Assembly: GCF_900626095.1 (NCBI RefSeq)
Contig: NZ_UYZZ01000006.1
Coordinates: 146,377-210,376 of the forward strand
Direction of reading: 5' to 3'
DNA length: 64,000 bases
Origin: Clostridium rectalis
Lineage (GTDB): Bacteria > Bacillota > Clostridia > Clostridiales > Clostridiaceae
Positions 8,211 through 18,014 of this stretch are shown one piece after another. Made by a program: the position numbers and the translations under genes. Every line of letters starts with the position of its first letter. Position 1 is the first letter of the stretch. The notes beneath the pieces were generated by a model. The model made no database searches. It saw only the letters and a program-made list of their open reading frames with translations, and was not told the origin of the DNA.

Positions 8211-9578
8211 ATGGAAGAATTAAGTAATATCATAAGTAAAATAGACAATTTTTTATGGAACTGGCCGTTGCTTATTTTATTATTGGGTACACATATATTT
8301 TTAACCATTAGGTTAAAATTTATTCAAAGATATATAGGAAAAGCTATAAAACTTTCAGTAACTAAAGATGAGGATGCTAAAGGTGATGTAAGTCAATTTA
8401 GTGCATTGACTACGGCATTAGCGGGAACTATTGGTACAGGAAATATAGTTGGAGTTGCTACTGCTATATCTTTGGGAGGTCCAGGAGCTGTGTTTTGGAC
8501 TTGGCTTACAGGAGTTTTTGGTATTTCTACTAAGTATGCGGAAAGTTTATTAGCTACTAAATATAGAGTAAAAACTAAAGATGGAACTATGGCTGGAGGG
8601 CCAATGTACGTATTAGAAAATGGACTTAATAAGAAATGGTTAGGAGTTTTATTCGCCGCATTTACTAGCATAGCTGCTATCGGTACGGGCGGTATGGTGC
8701 AATCTAATGCAATATCAACTATGGTAAATGATACATTTAAAATTCCTACACAAGTAATAGGTATAATTATTGCTATTCTTACTGCTGTAGTTATTTTGGG
8801 AGGAATAAAGAGTATTTCAAAGGTTTGTCAAGTATTTGTACCATTTATGGCAGGCTTTTATATTATAGGATGTATTATAATTCTTGTAATAGGGTATAAA
8901 CAAATTCCTAATTCCTTACATACTATAATTACATCGGCTTTTACAGGACAAGCAGCTGTAGGTGGATTTGCAGGTTCAAGTGTTATTATGGCTATGAGAT
9001 ATGGAGTTTCAAGAGGATTGTTTTCTAATGAATCCGGTTTAGGTAGTGCACCAATAGTATCAGCTGCTGCTCAAACTAGAAATCCTGTAAGACAAGCATT
9101 AGTAGCGTGCACAGGTACATTTTGGGATACAGTTGTAGTTTGTGCTATGACTGGATTAGTATTAACAAATACAGGTGTGTGGAATAAAGGACTTCAAGGA
9201 GGTCAATTGACTAAAGAAGCATTTTCATCCATACCTGTAATAGGGTCTACAGTTTTAACTATAGGACTTATGGCTTTTGCATTTTCAACTATATTAGGAT
9301 GGTCTTATTATGGAGAAAAGTCTATTGAATATCTTTTTGGAAAGAAAGCAATTTTGCCTTACAAAATTGTATGGATAATAATGGTTTATATTGGTGCTAT
9401 TTTTTCATTAGATTTTGTATGGAATTTTGCAGATTTAGCTAATGGTCTAATGGCTATACCTAATTTGATATCATTGATTGCTTTAAGTGGTGTTATAGTA
9501 AAAGAGACTAAAAAATACTTATGGGAAAATAATTTAGATCAGGTTGCTATAGAAGAAGATAAGGTGGCAAATTTATAA
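8211..9578 (+). CDS. agcS: Sodium:alanine (or glycine) symporter, AGCS family
   Basis: 455 residues with about 10-11 membrane segments. Family motifs are clear: LTTALAGTIGTGNIVGVATA (about residues 65-84), GGPGAVFWTWLTG, and the C-terminal-half signature RYGVSRGLFSNESGLGSAP. AGCS proteins import alanine, glycine or sometimes glutamine coupled to Na+; which one is used here cannot be told from sequence. The start ATG follows AAGGGGGG. A strong promoter (8092-8120) and an intrinsic terminator (8163-8192) lie in its short leader, suggesting attenuation. A terminator follows at 9583-9630. Confidence 0.93.
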   Translation: MEELSNIISKIDNFLWNWPLLILLLGTHIFLTIRLKFIQRYIGKAIKLSVTKDEDAKGDVSQFSALTTALAGTIGTGNIVGVATAISLGGPGAVFWTWLTGVFGISTKYAESLLATKYRVKTKDGTMAGGPMYVLENGLNKKWLGVLFAAFTSIAAIGTGGMVQSNAISTMVNDTFKIPTQVIGIIIAILTAVVILGGIKSISKVCQVFVPFMAGFYIIGCIIILVIGYKQIPNSLHTIITSAFTGQAAVGGFAGSSVIMAMRYGVSRGLFSNESGLGSAPIVSAAAQTRNPVRQALVACTGTFWDTVVVCAMTGLVLTNTGVWNKGLQGGQLTKEAFSSIPVIGSTVLTIGLMAFAFSTILGWSYYGEKSIEYLFGKKAILPYKIVWIIMVYIGAIFSLDFVWNFADLANGLMAIPNLISLIALSGVIVKETKKYLWENNLDQVAIEEDKVANL

Positions 9579-9582
9579 TAAA

Positions 9583-9630
9583 AACGGCTGCATAATTTTA
9601 ATAGGGTTATGCAGCCGTTGAATTAATTTT
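9583..9630 (+). terminator. Terminator after agcS
   Basis: A 13-base perfect stem AACGGCTGCATAA (9583-9595) / TTATGCAGCCGTT (9607-9619) followed by a T-rich tail. Confidence 0.85.
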
Positions 9631-9806
9631 TAGTATGTTTTAAAAAGGGTAATATTATATTATAATATAGTTGTATGAATTTTAGCAAAAATAAAATATG
9701 TTTCTTTAATAAAAATATATTTTATATCTATTGTTAATAATATCTTAAAGGGTAGAATTATTTAATATAATTATATTAATATTTAGAAACAAAATGGAGG
9801 AGACGA

Positions 9807-11693
9807 ATGTTCAAGGATAATAAAAAACCTGAGGATAATAATAAGTTTAACAAAAACAAATTTAAGTACATGATATATTATGCAATTGCTGTAATTCTTG
9901 TTGTATATTTAATAAATGATTATATTGTTAATACAGGAAGCAAACAAATAAAATACACTAACTTTATCAATATGGTGTCTCAAAAGCAAGTAAAAGAAGT
10001 AAAGTTTACAAAGGATAAAATAATTATTTATCCAAACAAGGATACTGAATATGGAGATAAAATACTTTATACAGGAAGGTTAGAAGAAGATAAGGAAGTA
10101 TTAGATAGATTAAATAAATCTAATGTTGCTTATGATCAGGTTATACCAAAACAGGATGGACCTATTAGAAGTTTTATTTTTAATGGATTATTACCATTTT
10201 TATTGCTTATGATGATAGGGAGATTTTTCTTTGGGAGAATAGATAAAAAACTTGGTAGTGGAGTTATGTCTTTTGGGAAAAATACCGCTAAAATTTATGC
10301 GGAAAACGAGACCGGTGTTACTTTTAAAGATGTAGCAGGGCAGGAAGAAGCGAAGGAGTCCTTAGTTGAGATAGTGGATTTTCTTCATAATCCTCAAAAG
10401 TATTCACAAATTGGTGCAAAATTACCTAAAGGAGCGTTATTAGTAGGTCCTCCAGGTACAGGAAAAACTTTACTTGCTAAAGCTGTTGCTGGAGAAGCAA
10501 AGGTCCCATTTTTCTCCTTATCTGGTTCTAGTTTTGTAGAGATGTTTGTAGGTATGGGTGCCGCAAGAGTTAGGGACTTATTTAAACAAGCTCAGGAAAA
10601 AGCTCCATGTATAATATTTATAGACGAGATTGATGCTATAGGAAAGAGTAGGGAAGGAAATATATCAGGTAATGATGAAAGGGAACAGACTCTCAACCAA
10701 TTGTTAGCAGAAATGGATGGGTTTGATTCTTCTAAAGGAGTTGTTATACTAGCAGCTACTAATCGACCAGAAATTTTGGATAAAGCATTACTTAGACCAG
10801 GTAGATTTGACAGAAGGGTTATAGTAGATAGACCAGATTTAAAAGGAAGAGAAGAAATACTTAAAGTTCATTCAAAGGGAGTTAAAATTTCAGATACTGT
10901 AGATTTAAATTCTATAGCTAAATCAACACCTGGTGCAGTAGGTGCAGATCTTGCAAACATAATTAATGAGGGTGCATTAAGAGCAGTCAAAAATAATAGA
11001 GAGGAAGTTATTCAAGAAGATTTGGAAGAGGCAGTGGAAATAATAATAGCAGGAAAAGAGAAAAAGGATAGAATACTATCAGGTAAGGAAAAGAGGGCTG
11101 TTGCCTTTCATGAAGTAGGTCACGCATTAGTAGCAGCACTTTTAACTCATACAGATCCAGTACATAAAATAACTATAGTACCAAGAACTATGGGTGCACT
11201 AGGATATACTATGCAACTTCCAACAGAGGAAAAATATTTAACTACTAAAGAGGAAATGTTTGATCAAATTTGTGTTATGCTTGGAGGAAGAGCGGCAGAA
11301 GAGGTAGAATTTAAAAGTATATCAACTGGAGCTTCAAATGATATAGAAAAAGCAACTGAGACTGCTAGAAGCATGGTAACTATATATGGAATGACAGATA
11401 GATTTGATATGATGGGTCTAGAATCAATGTCAAATAGGTATCTTGATGGAAGGCGTGCTACAAATTGTAGTGAACAAACAGTAGCTGAAATAGATGAGGA
11501 AACTTTAAAGATAATAAAGGCTGCTCATAAAAAATCCATACAGGTTTTGGAAGAAAATAAAGATTTATTAACTAAGATAGCAGTAAGATTATTAGAGAAA
11601 GAAACTATTATGGGGGAAGAATTTATGTCCCTTGTAAAAGGTGAGGAAAATGATTCAATGGAGTCTATAGAGGAATTTGACACAAATAAATAA
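9807..11693 (+). CDS. ftsH: ATP-dependent zinc metalloprotease FtsH
   Basis: 628 residues. Two membrane helices (about 24-45 and 125-143) flank an extracytoplasmic FtsH N-domain. The AAA+ module has Walker A GPPGTGKT (214-221), Walker [12 protein letters not shown] (near 269), and the second region of homology ending RPGRFDR. The M41 protease domain has HEVGH (His435, Glu436, His439) and Asp512 in SNDIEKAT as third zinc ligand. FtsH forms a membrane hexamer that unfolds and degrades membrane and short-lived cytosolic proteins. It is not next to hpt/tilS, the usual neighbours of the main clostridial ftsH, so it may be a second copy. Ribosome binding site GGAGG. Confidence 0.95.
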   Translation: MFKDNKKPEDNNKFNKNKFKYMIYYAIAVILVVYLINDYIVNTGSKQIKYTNFINMVSQKQVKEVKFTKDKIIIYPNKDTEYGDKILYTGRLEEDKEVLDRLNKSNVAYDQVIPKQDGPIRSFIFNGLLPFLLLMMIGRFFFGRIDKKLGSGVMSFGKNTAKIYAENETGVTFKDVAGQEEAKESLVEIVDFLHNPQKYSQIGAKLPKGALLVGPPGTGKTLLAKAVAGEAKVPFFSLSGSSFVEMFVGMGAARVRDLFKQAQEKAPCIIFIDEIDAIGKSREGNISGNDEREQTLNQLLAEMDGFDSSKGVVILAATNRPEILDKALLRPGRFDRRVIVDRPDLKGREEILKVHSKGVKISDTVDLNSIAKSTPGAVGADLANIINEGALRAVKNNREEVIQEDLEEAVEIIIAGKEKKDRILSGKEKRAVAFHEVGHALVAALLTHTDPVHKITIVPRTMGALGYTMQLPTEEKYLTTKEEMFDQICVMLGGRAAEEVEFKSISTGASNDIEKATETARSMVTIYGMTDRFDMMGLESMSNRYLDGRRATNCSEQTVAEIDEETLKIIKAAHKKSIQVLEENKDLLTKIAVRLLEKETIMGEEFMSLVKGEENDSMESIEEFDTNK

Positions 11694-11712
11694 TTTAGGC
11701 TGGTGAAAAAGT

Positions 11713-13842
11713 ATGTATAATTCTGAATTAGAAAAAGATATACAGAGGGAAATTCAGGTAAATTTAGAGAAAGAAAAATTAGATAGTACCATATCTATTA
11801 TAAATAAAGAAATAACTAGTTATTTAGAAAAGAGAAGACAAATATCTGATTATATAATGGATTATAGAAAAAAAGTCTTAGATGAGTATGAGGATGATGA
11901 AGATAAGGTAACAGAATATTTTGATCACGAAAGATTTGTTATAGAAGAGCAGTTTAGACACATTGATAAAAAATTAAAGGAACTTACTATATTATCTACA
12001 TCACCTTATTTCGGTAAGGTAGATTTTACCGAAGAGGATATGAATGAATTATATAGTATTTATATTGGAAGATTTGGTATTACTCTAGATGATACATATG
12101 AGCCATTAGTAATAGATTGGAGGGCCCCTGTTGCATCTTTATTTTACACTGGGAAGTTAGGAGATAATAGTTATAAGTCTCCAGTTGGAGAGATAAAAAC
12201 TGATATATTAAATAAAAGACAATTTATAATCAAAAAAAGTAAACTTTTGGGAATGTTTGACTCTGCTATAGATGTTAAGGATGAAATACTACAAATGGTT
12301 TTAAGTAGCAATTCTTCTGATAAATTAAAGGATATAGTAATGACAATTCAGAGTGAACAGGATAATTTGATAAGGCAATCTAGAAATAAAACTATAGTAG
12401 TTGATGGAGTTGCAGGTAGTGGAAAGACTACTATTGCATTACATAGAATAGCTTATTTATTATATAACTATAGAAAAGTATTAGGGGATAAAGTACTTAT
12501 TTTAGGTCCTAATAATATATTCATTGAGTATATTTCATCAGTGCTACCAAGTTTAGGTGAAGTGGGTGTAAAACAATCAACTTTTAGAGAATTTGCTTTG
12601 GATTTAATAGATTTAGATTGTATTATGAATTTTAAAGAATATATGGAAAGCATTATTAATGGAGAGGAAGATTTTATAGAAAATGTATTAAAAAAGACCT
12701 CTATAGAGTTTATTGGGGAATTAGATAACCTTATAAGAAATTTAGAGTATAGCTATTTTAATATAAGAGATGTAAAGTTTTTAGATGAAACAATAGTAGA
12801 ATCTAAAGAGATAGATAAGATGTTTGGTGAATATTTTAAACAGATGCCTTTATTTAGAAGAAGCAAAAAAATAAAAAGAATATTATACTCTAAAATAAAG
12901 GATTATAGGGATAAAATAGTAAGAAGAATACAAAAAGAGTATAGGGATAAATTAGATAGACTCTCTAAAGAAGAAGTGAATTTATATGGAAATGATTTAG
13001 AGTTTAAAAGGAAGTTGGAAATAAGAAGTGTTATTAAAGAAATAATGAAGACTAAGCAAAAATTAACATGGATCGACAATCCAGATATTTTAGAAATATA
13101 TAATAAATTTAATAATAACAATACCTTAATATATGATGACTTAGCGCCAATATTATATTTGAAAATAAAATTAGAAGGAATAACTAGTAAAGATGAGATA
13201 AAACATATTGTAATAGATGAGGCTCAGGATTATAGTATGCTTCAGTTTATGGTTATAAAAGAAATAACTAAGTGTCAACACTATACTATTGTTGGAGACA
13301 GCAATCAAAGGATTATCCCTACAAAAGAAAACATATCGATGGAAGAATTAAATACCTATATAGAGTTTAAGGATATAGAATATTTTAAGCTTCTTAAGAG
13401 TTATAGATCTACACAAGAAATTATGAATTATGCCAATAGGTATATTAATAGCAATGATATAGTACCATTAGTTAGAAGCGGTAAAGAGGTAGTTCAGGAG
13501 AATATAAGCTCTAAAAAGGAGTTAGAAGATAGGTTAGTTTGTATACTTAAGGATTTAAAAAACAAAGAATACGAAAATATTGCTGTAATATGTAAAGATG
13601 CAAAACAAACTAATTATATAGGGAAAATTTTAAAGAAAAGTATGTATATAAAAATAATTGATAAAGAAGAAAATTTGTATACATCAGGTGAATTAGTAAT
13701 CCCATCATATCTTGCTAAAGGATTAGAATTTGATGCTGTAATAGTATTAGATGAGGGGTATAATAGGGTAAATTATGAAAAAATGATGTATGTTATGTCA
13801 ACAAGAGCATTACATGAATTATACGTATTAAAAACAAAATAA
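11713..13842 (+). CDS. helD: HelD-like superfamily 1 helicase (RNA polymerase recycling factor)
   Basis: 709 residues. The charged, coiled-coil N-terminus (about 1-100) is followed by the family motif LDDTYEPLVIDWRAPVASLFY (near 130-150; only the core is diagnostic). Walker A is GVAGSGKTT (232-240); the Walker B-like HIVIDEAQDYSMLQF and late motif KGLEFDAVIVLDEGYN follow, as in UvrD/Rep-type enzymes. HelD proteins remove stalled RNA polymerase from DNA and recycle it; this is family knowledge. It starts 19 bases after ftsH with its own site (GGTGAAAAAG), so the two may be co-transcribed. A symmetrical terminator (13842-13880) separates it from the convergent gene. Confidence 0.9.
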   Translation: MYNSELEKDIQREIQVNLEKEKLDSTISIINKEITSYLEKRRQISDYIMDYRKKVLDEYEDDEDKVTEYFDHERFVIEEQFRHIDKKLKELTILSTSPYFGKVDFTEEDMNELYSIYIGRFGITLDDTYEPLVIDWRAPVASLFYTGKLGDNSYKSPVGEIKTDILNKRQFIIKKSKLLGMFDSAIDVKDEILQMVLSSNSSDKLKDIVMTIQSEQDNLIRQSRNKTIVVDGVAGSGKTTIALHRIAYLLYNYRKVLGDKVLILGPNNIFIEYISSVLPSLGEVGVKQSTFREFALDLIDLDCIMNFKEYMESIINGEEDFIENVLKKTSIEFIGELDNLIRNLEYSYFNIRDVKFLDETIVESKEIDKMFGEYFKQMPLFRRSKKIKRILYSKIKDYRDKIVRRIQKEYRDKLDRLSKEEVNLYGNDLEFKRKLEIRSVIKEIMKTKQKLTWIDNPDILEIYNKFNNNNTLIYDDLAPILYLKIKLEGITSKDEIKHIVIDEAQDYSMLQFMVIKEITKCQHYTIVGDSNQRIIPTKENISMEELNTYIEFKDIEYFKLLKSYRSTQEIMNYANRYINSNDIVPLVRSGKEVVQENISSKKELEDRLVCILKDLKNKEYENIAVICKDAKQTNYIGKILKKSMYIKIIDKEENLYTSGELVIPSYLAKGLEFDAVIVLDEGYNRVNYEKMMYVMSTRALHELYVLKTK

Positions 13843-13884
13843 AAATTGTCTCAAAGTATAATATACTTTGAGACAATTTTTATT
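13842..13884. terminator. Bidirectional terminator between helD and the tandem P-loop gene
   Basis: A 19-base perfect stem (arms 13842-13860 and 13862-13880, core TTGTCTCAAAGTATA) with A-run and T-run flanks, lying between convergent genes. Confidence 0.88.
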
Positions 13885-13889
13885 TTCCA

Positions 13890-14975
13890 TCACTTTTTTT
13901 CACAGGATAGAAGATTTGATATAAGGTTTTCTGAAAGCATATCCACCTTTTGGAAATCTATATTTGAGACATAATATTTTTCAAGTTCATCATGAAGTTT
14001 TTTACAATTATTAAGGTGTTTTATAGCTTCATCTACTAAACTATTAAAAGTTTCTGTATTTTTTTCTATAGAATCTTTTTTGGTAGCAAGATACCTTTTA
14101 TCCATTATATTACTCATATAAACTTGAGTTCCATGGAAGGTACGATTATTTATTTCATTTGATGTTAAAACTGCAGTATCTAAATCCGGAATAATTATAT
14201 GCTCTAATCTATCAGGAATAAACGGATCATGATATATTTGCACGTCATAGCCGCTATTTATAGCCTCATTTTTTATTGTGTTTAAAATATTAGTCTTGCC
14301 AGTACCAGCACCACCATTTAAGGTATATATATTTTTACATTTAACATATAATGTATCTATATAAGAAATTATACCATTTGGGGTAAAAGCAGTAGCAAAA
14401 AGATGTCTTTCATTTCCAGAACCTATTCGTGGATTCTTAAATATACTTTTGATGAGAGATTGTTTTATTGTATTTAATTTAATTATATCTAGTGAATTAT
14501 GATTATAGTAAGACAAATTCTCGTGTAATGATTTAGCACTTGCTAAGTAAGAGTAAGCTTCTTTAAATGAATCACTAATATCAGAGGAAATCTTAATTAT
14601 TTCTTCTTTATAATTAGATAAATTTTTTTCATCTAAACATTCTCCTAAATTTAAAATGCCATCCATTGCTCCTGGGACTTTAGGATCATTTATATGAGGT
14701 GCAGTTCCATCAATTAGAGCAAAATTTAATCCTTTAATTACCACTCCATCTAAGGATTCATTATCAGATGAACAATGAAAAAATTCGATTTCATAGCCCT
14801 TATCATTAAATATAGATCCTATTTTTTTCATAAGAGATGATTTTCCTGTTCCAGGACCACCTTTTATATAAATAACTTTTTTAGCATTTTCGTTAGGTAA
14901 TATATATTGAAAAAATGAATAAAATCCTTGCGAAGTATTGCTACCTGGAAAGATATGATATATGTTTTTACTCAT
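13890..14975 (-). CDS. Tandem P-loop ATPase family protein (PRK06851-like), function unknown
   Basis: 361 residues with two P-loop halves: Walker A GGPGTGKSS at 39-47 and GGAGTGKT at 221-228. Each half is followed by a matching 'G-Y-x-(V/I)-x-(I/F)-(Y/F)-H' strand (YEIEFFHCSSD; YDVQIYHDPF), so the protein is an internal duplication. The arrangement matches a family of conserved Firmicute ATP-binding proteins without an assigned function. The C-terminus (about 300-355) looks helical. It is a single gene, divergent from nothing close and convergent with helD. No membrane segment or other domain is visible. I do not assign a biochemical role. Confidence 0.8.
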   Translation of the reverse strand: MSKNIYHIFPGSNTSQGFYSFFQYILPNENAKKVIYIKGGPGTGKSSLMKKIGSIFNDKGYEIEFFHCSSDNESLDGVVIKGLNFALIDGTAPHINDPKVPGAMDGILNLGECLDEKNLSNYKEEIIKISSDISDSFKEAYSYLASAKSLHENLSYYNHNSLDIIKLNTIKQSLIKSIFKNPRIGSGNERHLFATAFTPNGIISYIDTLYVKCKNIYTLNGGAGTGKTNILNTIKNEAINSGYDVQIYHDPFIPDRLEHIIIPDLDTAVLTSNEINNRTFHGTQVYMSNIMDKRYLATKKDSIEKNTETFNSLVDEAIKHLNNCKKLHDELEKYYVSNIDFQKVDMLSENLISNLLSCEKK

Positions 14976-15048
14976 AAAAATTCACACTCCATAATAATAT
15001 AAAATCAATATATAATATGCTAGAGTGTGATGAATGTGTTAATTATAT

Positions 15049-16236
15049 TTAAGTAAAATCTCTATCGATAGTTATTATAGCATTATATTTAGGATGAATT
15101 TTTTTAATTTCATTATCTAAGTCTCTTTTGATTTTATCCTCAAATTCATTTGTAAGGTTTTGGCTATAATCTATAACAATATCAAATATCAGATTTTTAG
15201 ATTCTCCTTGACCTACAATTCTAAAATCATGAATTGATTTTATCATAGGATAGGGTTCAATTAATTTTTCTAGTTCATTTCTTGCAAAGGTAACTTCTTT
15301 ATTATTTGTATTAATAGGGTCCATATGTATTACCAAAATTATATTTAAATCATCAGAAAGTTGTCTTTCTGCCATATCTATTATTTCATGTATTTTTACT
15401 ATAGATATTGTATCTGGAACTTCTGCGTGTACGGTAGCCATACATTTACTTGGTCCATAATTATGAATTATTAAGTCATGAACACCAGTTATATGTTTAT
15501 AACTTAATATCCCGTTAATGATTTTATTTACTAACTGTGGATCAGGAGATTCACCTAAAAGTGGATTTAAAGTATCTTTTATTAAAGAATATCCTGAGTA
15601 TATTATAAACAAAGAAATTAAAATACCAATATAACCATCAATGGGTATAGAAGTCCATTTGGATATTATAAATGACAATGCAACACAACTAGAAGTTATT
15701 ACATCACTTAATGCATCAAAGGATGAAGCCTGTAATGCAGAAGAGTTTATTGTTTTACCTATATATTTGTTGAATCTACTTAACCACACCTTTATAAGTA
15801 TGGATAATAGAATTAGAATAAATGGAAGAAGTTGAAACTTAACGTTTACTGGGTTTGTTATTCTCGAATAAGAAGATTTAATAAATTCAAATCCTACTAG
15901 TATAACCATAAAAGAAACAAATAAGCCAGATATATATTCTATTCGTCCATGTCCAAAAGGATGTTCTTCATCTGGAGGCTTAGATGCTAATTTAAATCCT
16001 AACATAGTAATCAAGGATGAAGTTGCATCAGAAAGATTATTGAATGCATCAGCAGTTACTGAAATACTATGAGATATTATTCCAATAAACAATTTAACAG
16101 CAAAAAGAAGAGAATTTGATATTATTCCTATAATACTTGCTAAAAAACCATAAGCATTTCTAACACTTGATTTATCTGTATCCTGATAATTCTTAATAAA
16201 TTTTTTGACTAAGAATTTAGATAACATATTATACAC
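15049..16236 (-). CDS. Cation diffusion facilitator (CDF) family metal exporter
   Basis: 395 residues, longer than a minimal CDF (about 300). Six membrane helices occupy about residues 30-225. The TM2 site is TADAFNNLSDA (Asp63, Asn67) and the TM5 site SSFDALSD; the loop EEHPFGHGRIEYISG is typical. Two cytoplasmic segments follow, the first a standard ZT-dimer domain (about 225-300) and the second a similar alpha/beta stretch ending at 395. CDF proteins export divalent metals by proton antiport. The Asp/Asn-based rather than His-based TM2 site recalls manganese-type members, but the metal is not proven. Single gene. Confidence 0.88.
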   Translation of the reverse strand: MYNMLSKFLVKKFIKNYQDTDKSSVRNAYGFLASIIGIISNSLLFAVKLFIGIISHSISVTADAFNNLSDATSSLITMLGFKLASKPPDEEHPFGHGRIEYISGLFVSFMVILVGFEFIKSSYSRITNPVNVKFQLLPFILILLSILIKVWLSRFNKYIGKTINSSALQASSFDALSDVITSSCVALSFIISKWTSIPIDGYIGILISLFIIYSGYSLIKDTLNPLLGESPDPQLVNKIINGILSYKHITGVHDLIIHNYGPSKCMATVHAEVPDTISIVKIHEIIDMAERQLSDDLNIILVIHMDPINTNNKEVTFARNELEKLIEPYPMIKSIHDFRIVGQGESKNLIFDIVIDYSQNLTNEFEDKIKRDLDNEIKKIHPKYNAIITIDRDFT

Positions 16237-16404
16237 CTCTTATTTTAATATAAATACAGTTAACCATTATATCATATTATTGTTAATACTAAAATAAATA
16301 TATTTTATTTTCTGAAATATACTTATATTGCTTAATTTGAAACCGAATTATAAGTATGTTATTCTAATAATAAAGAAAATTTAGGAAGTAGGAGGAATAT
16401 GTTT

Positions 16405-17706
16405 ATGGAAGAAAAACTTAAATTATCTGAAGAATTAATAGATTTTATTTATGAAAGTCCAACAGCATTTCATGCTGTGAAAAGTATAGAGAATATATTA
16501 AAGAAATATAATTTTATAGAGTTAAAAGAAAGTGATAAATGGGCATTAAGTAAAAATGCAAGGTATTATGTAAAGAAGAATAATTCAGCTATAACTGCAT
16601 TTATAACTGGCAACTGTAGTGTGGTTGAAAATGGATTTAAAATTATAGGGGCACACACGGATTCCCCTACTTTTAGAATAAAACCTTCATCAGAGATGAT
16701 TTGTGAGGATAGATATATAAAGTTAAATACGGAGGTATATGGAGGTCCAATATTAAGTACCTGGATGGATAGGCCGTTATCAATTGCTGGTAGAGTTATA
16801 CTTAAAAGCGAAGATATAATGAAACCTAAAGAAGAATTTATTAATATAAATAAACCTATCTTAATTATTCCTAATCTAGCTATACATATGAATAGAGATG
16901 TAAATAAAGGATTAGAACTAAATCCACAGAAACATACACTTCCTTTAATGGGGATTATTAATGAGACCATGGAAAAGGATGATTATTTATTAAATATATT
17001 ATCTGAGGAATTGAATGTAAACAAATATGATATAGTAGATTTTGATTTATTCCTATATGAATATGAAAAAGGATGCATAATAGGATTGAATAAGGAATTT
17101 ATATCTAGTCCAAGGTTAGATGATTTGGCTATGGTACATGCAGCACTTAATGCATTACTTCAGTCAGAAGAAAGCAATTCTACTAAAGTTTTAGCATGTT
17201 TTGATAATGAAGAGGTTGGAAGTTCTACTAAGCAGGGAGCTGATTCTATTATGCTTTCAAGCATTTTAGAGAGAATAGTTGAAAATGAACAAGTTGGTAA
17301 AGAGGCATATTATAGGGCATTAGCTAAATCATTTTTAATATCATCAGATTTAGCTCATGCAGTACATCCTAATTGGCCTGAAAAATCAGATCCTGTAAAT
17401 AGGCCTATGTTAAATGGGGGACCAGTTGTAAAAATAAGTGCAAAGCAAAGTTATACATCGGATGGTTTTTCTACGGCAGTATATGAACAGATATGTAACA
17501 AGGCTAAAGTTCCAATACAAAAATTTGTTAATCGCTCTGATGAAAGAGGCGGATCTACCATTGGTCCAATTTCTTCAACTCATATAAACATACCATCTGT
17601 AGATATGGGGACTCCAATACTTGCTATGCATTCTATCAGAGAGCTTGGTGGAGTAGATGATCATCTATATGTTACAAAGTCTTTTAGACAATTTTATGGG
17701 ATATAA
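16405..17706 (+). CDS. apeB: M18 family aminopeptidase (aspartyl aminopeptidase type)
   Basis: 433 residues from ATG 16405; GGAGGA at 16391-16396 sits 8 bases before it, whereas ATG 16399 is too close. Dinuclear zinc motifs of M18 are present: GAHTDSPTFRIKP (zinc His and Asp), CFDNEEVGSSTKQGADS (Glu pair), SSDLAHAVHPN, and the late histidine in MHSIRELGG. These cytosolic dodecameric enzymes remove N-terminal, often acidic, residues from peptides. With the opp importer elsewhere in the window this fits peptide use as a nitrogen source. Monocistronic. Confidence 0.92.
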   Translation: MEEKLKLSEELIDFIYESPTAFHAVKSIENILKKYNFIELKESDKWALSKNARYYVKKNNSAITAFITGNCSVVENGFKIIGAHTDSPTFRIKPSSEMICEDRYIKLNTEVYGGPILSTWMDRPLSIAGRVILKSEDIMKPKEEFININKPILIIPNLAIHMNRDVNKGLELNPQKHTLPLMGIINETMEKDDYLLNILSEELNVNKYDIVDFDLFLYEYEKGCIIGLNKEFISSPRLDDLAMVHAALNALLQSEESNSTKVLACFDNEEVGSSTKQGADSIMLSSILERIVENEQVGKEAYYRALAKSFLISSDLAHAVHPNWPEKSDPVNRPMLNGGPVVKISAKQSYTSDGFSTAVYEQICNKAKVPIQKFVNRSDERGGSTIGPISSTHINIPSVDMGTPILAMHSIRELGGVDDHLYVTKSFRQFYGI

Positions 17707-17715
17707 ATTTAAATG

Positions 17716-17744
17716 TTGAAATTTAAAGAATATTATGTTAAACT
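17716..17744 (+). promoter_or_regulatory. Putative promoter of the lysine riboswitch / lysA transcript
   Basis: TTGAAA at 17716-17721 and TAAACT at 17739-17744 with a 17-base spacer, about 28 bases before the aptamer. It starts only 9 bases after the apeB stop codon. Confidence 0.5.
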
Positions 17745-17772
17745 AATTTAAAACTTAATAGGACTTATTTTA

Positions 17773-17991
17773 CCTTTAGTAGAGGTGCTATAATTAAGAG
17801 TATTTATCTAGAGTTGCCAAACTGGGAAGGATAGAGAAAGGAATTATAGCCGAAGGAAATAACCAGGCAGGTTATTTATCTGGCTTTGCATAGAATATAT
17901 GTAAGGTTGTCACTAATATGTGGAGAGCTACTAAGGTCACAATAGATGTTTAAATACAGCTATAGGTGTACCTTTGCTGTATTTTTTTTAT
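17773..17991 (+). promoter_or_regulatory. Lysine riboswitch (L box) controlling lysA
   Basis: P1 forms between CCTTTAGTAG (17773-17782) and CTACTAAGG (17928-17936). Conserved L-box segments are in order: AGAGGTGC, AAGAGTA, GCCGAAGG, GGTTGTCAC and GGAGAGCTA. A terminator hairpin AAATACAGC ... GCTGTATTT with a T-run follows at about 17952-17991. Lysine binding should stabilise P1 and allow termination, lowering lysA expression. Confidence 0.92.
17952..17991 (+). terminator. Lysine riboswitch terminator before lysA
   Basis: Stem AAATACAGC / GCTGTATTT followed by seven or more T residues, 24 bases before the lysA start. Confidence 0.88.
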
Positions 17992-18014
17992 TTAAAATAA
18001 AGGGGGAATTCATT

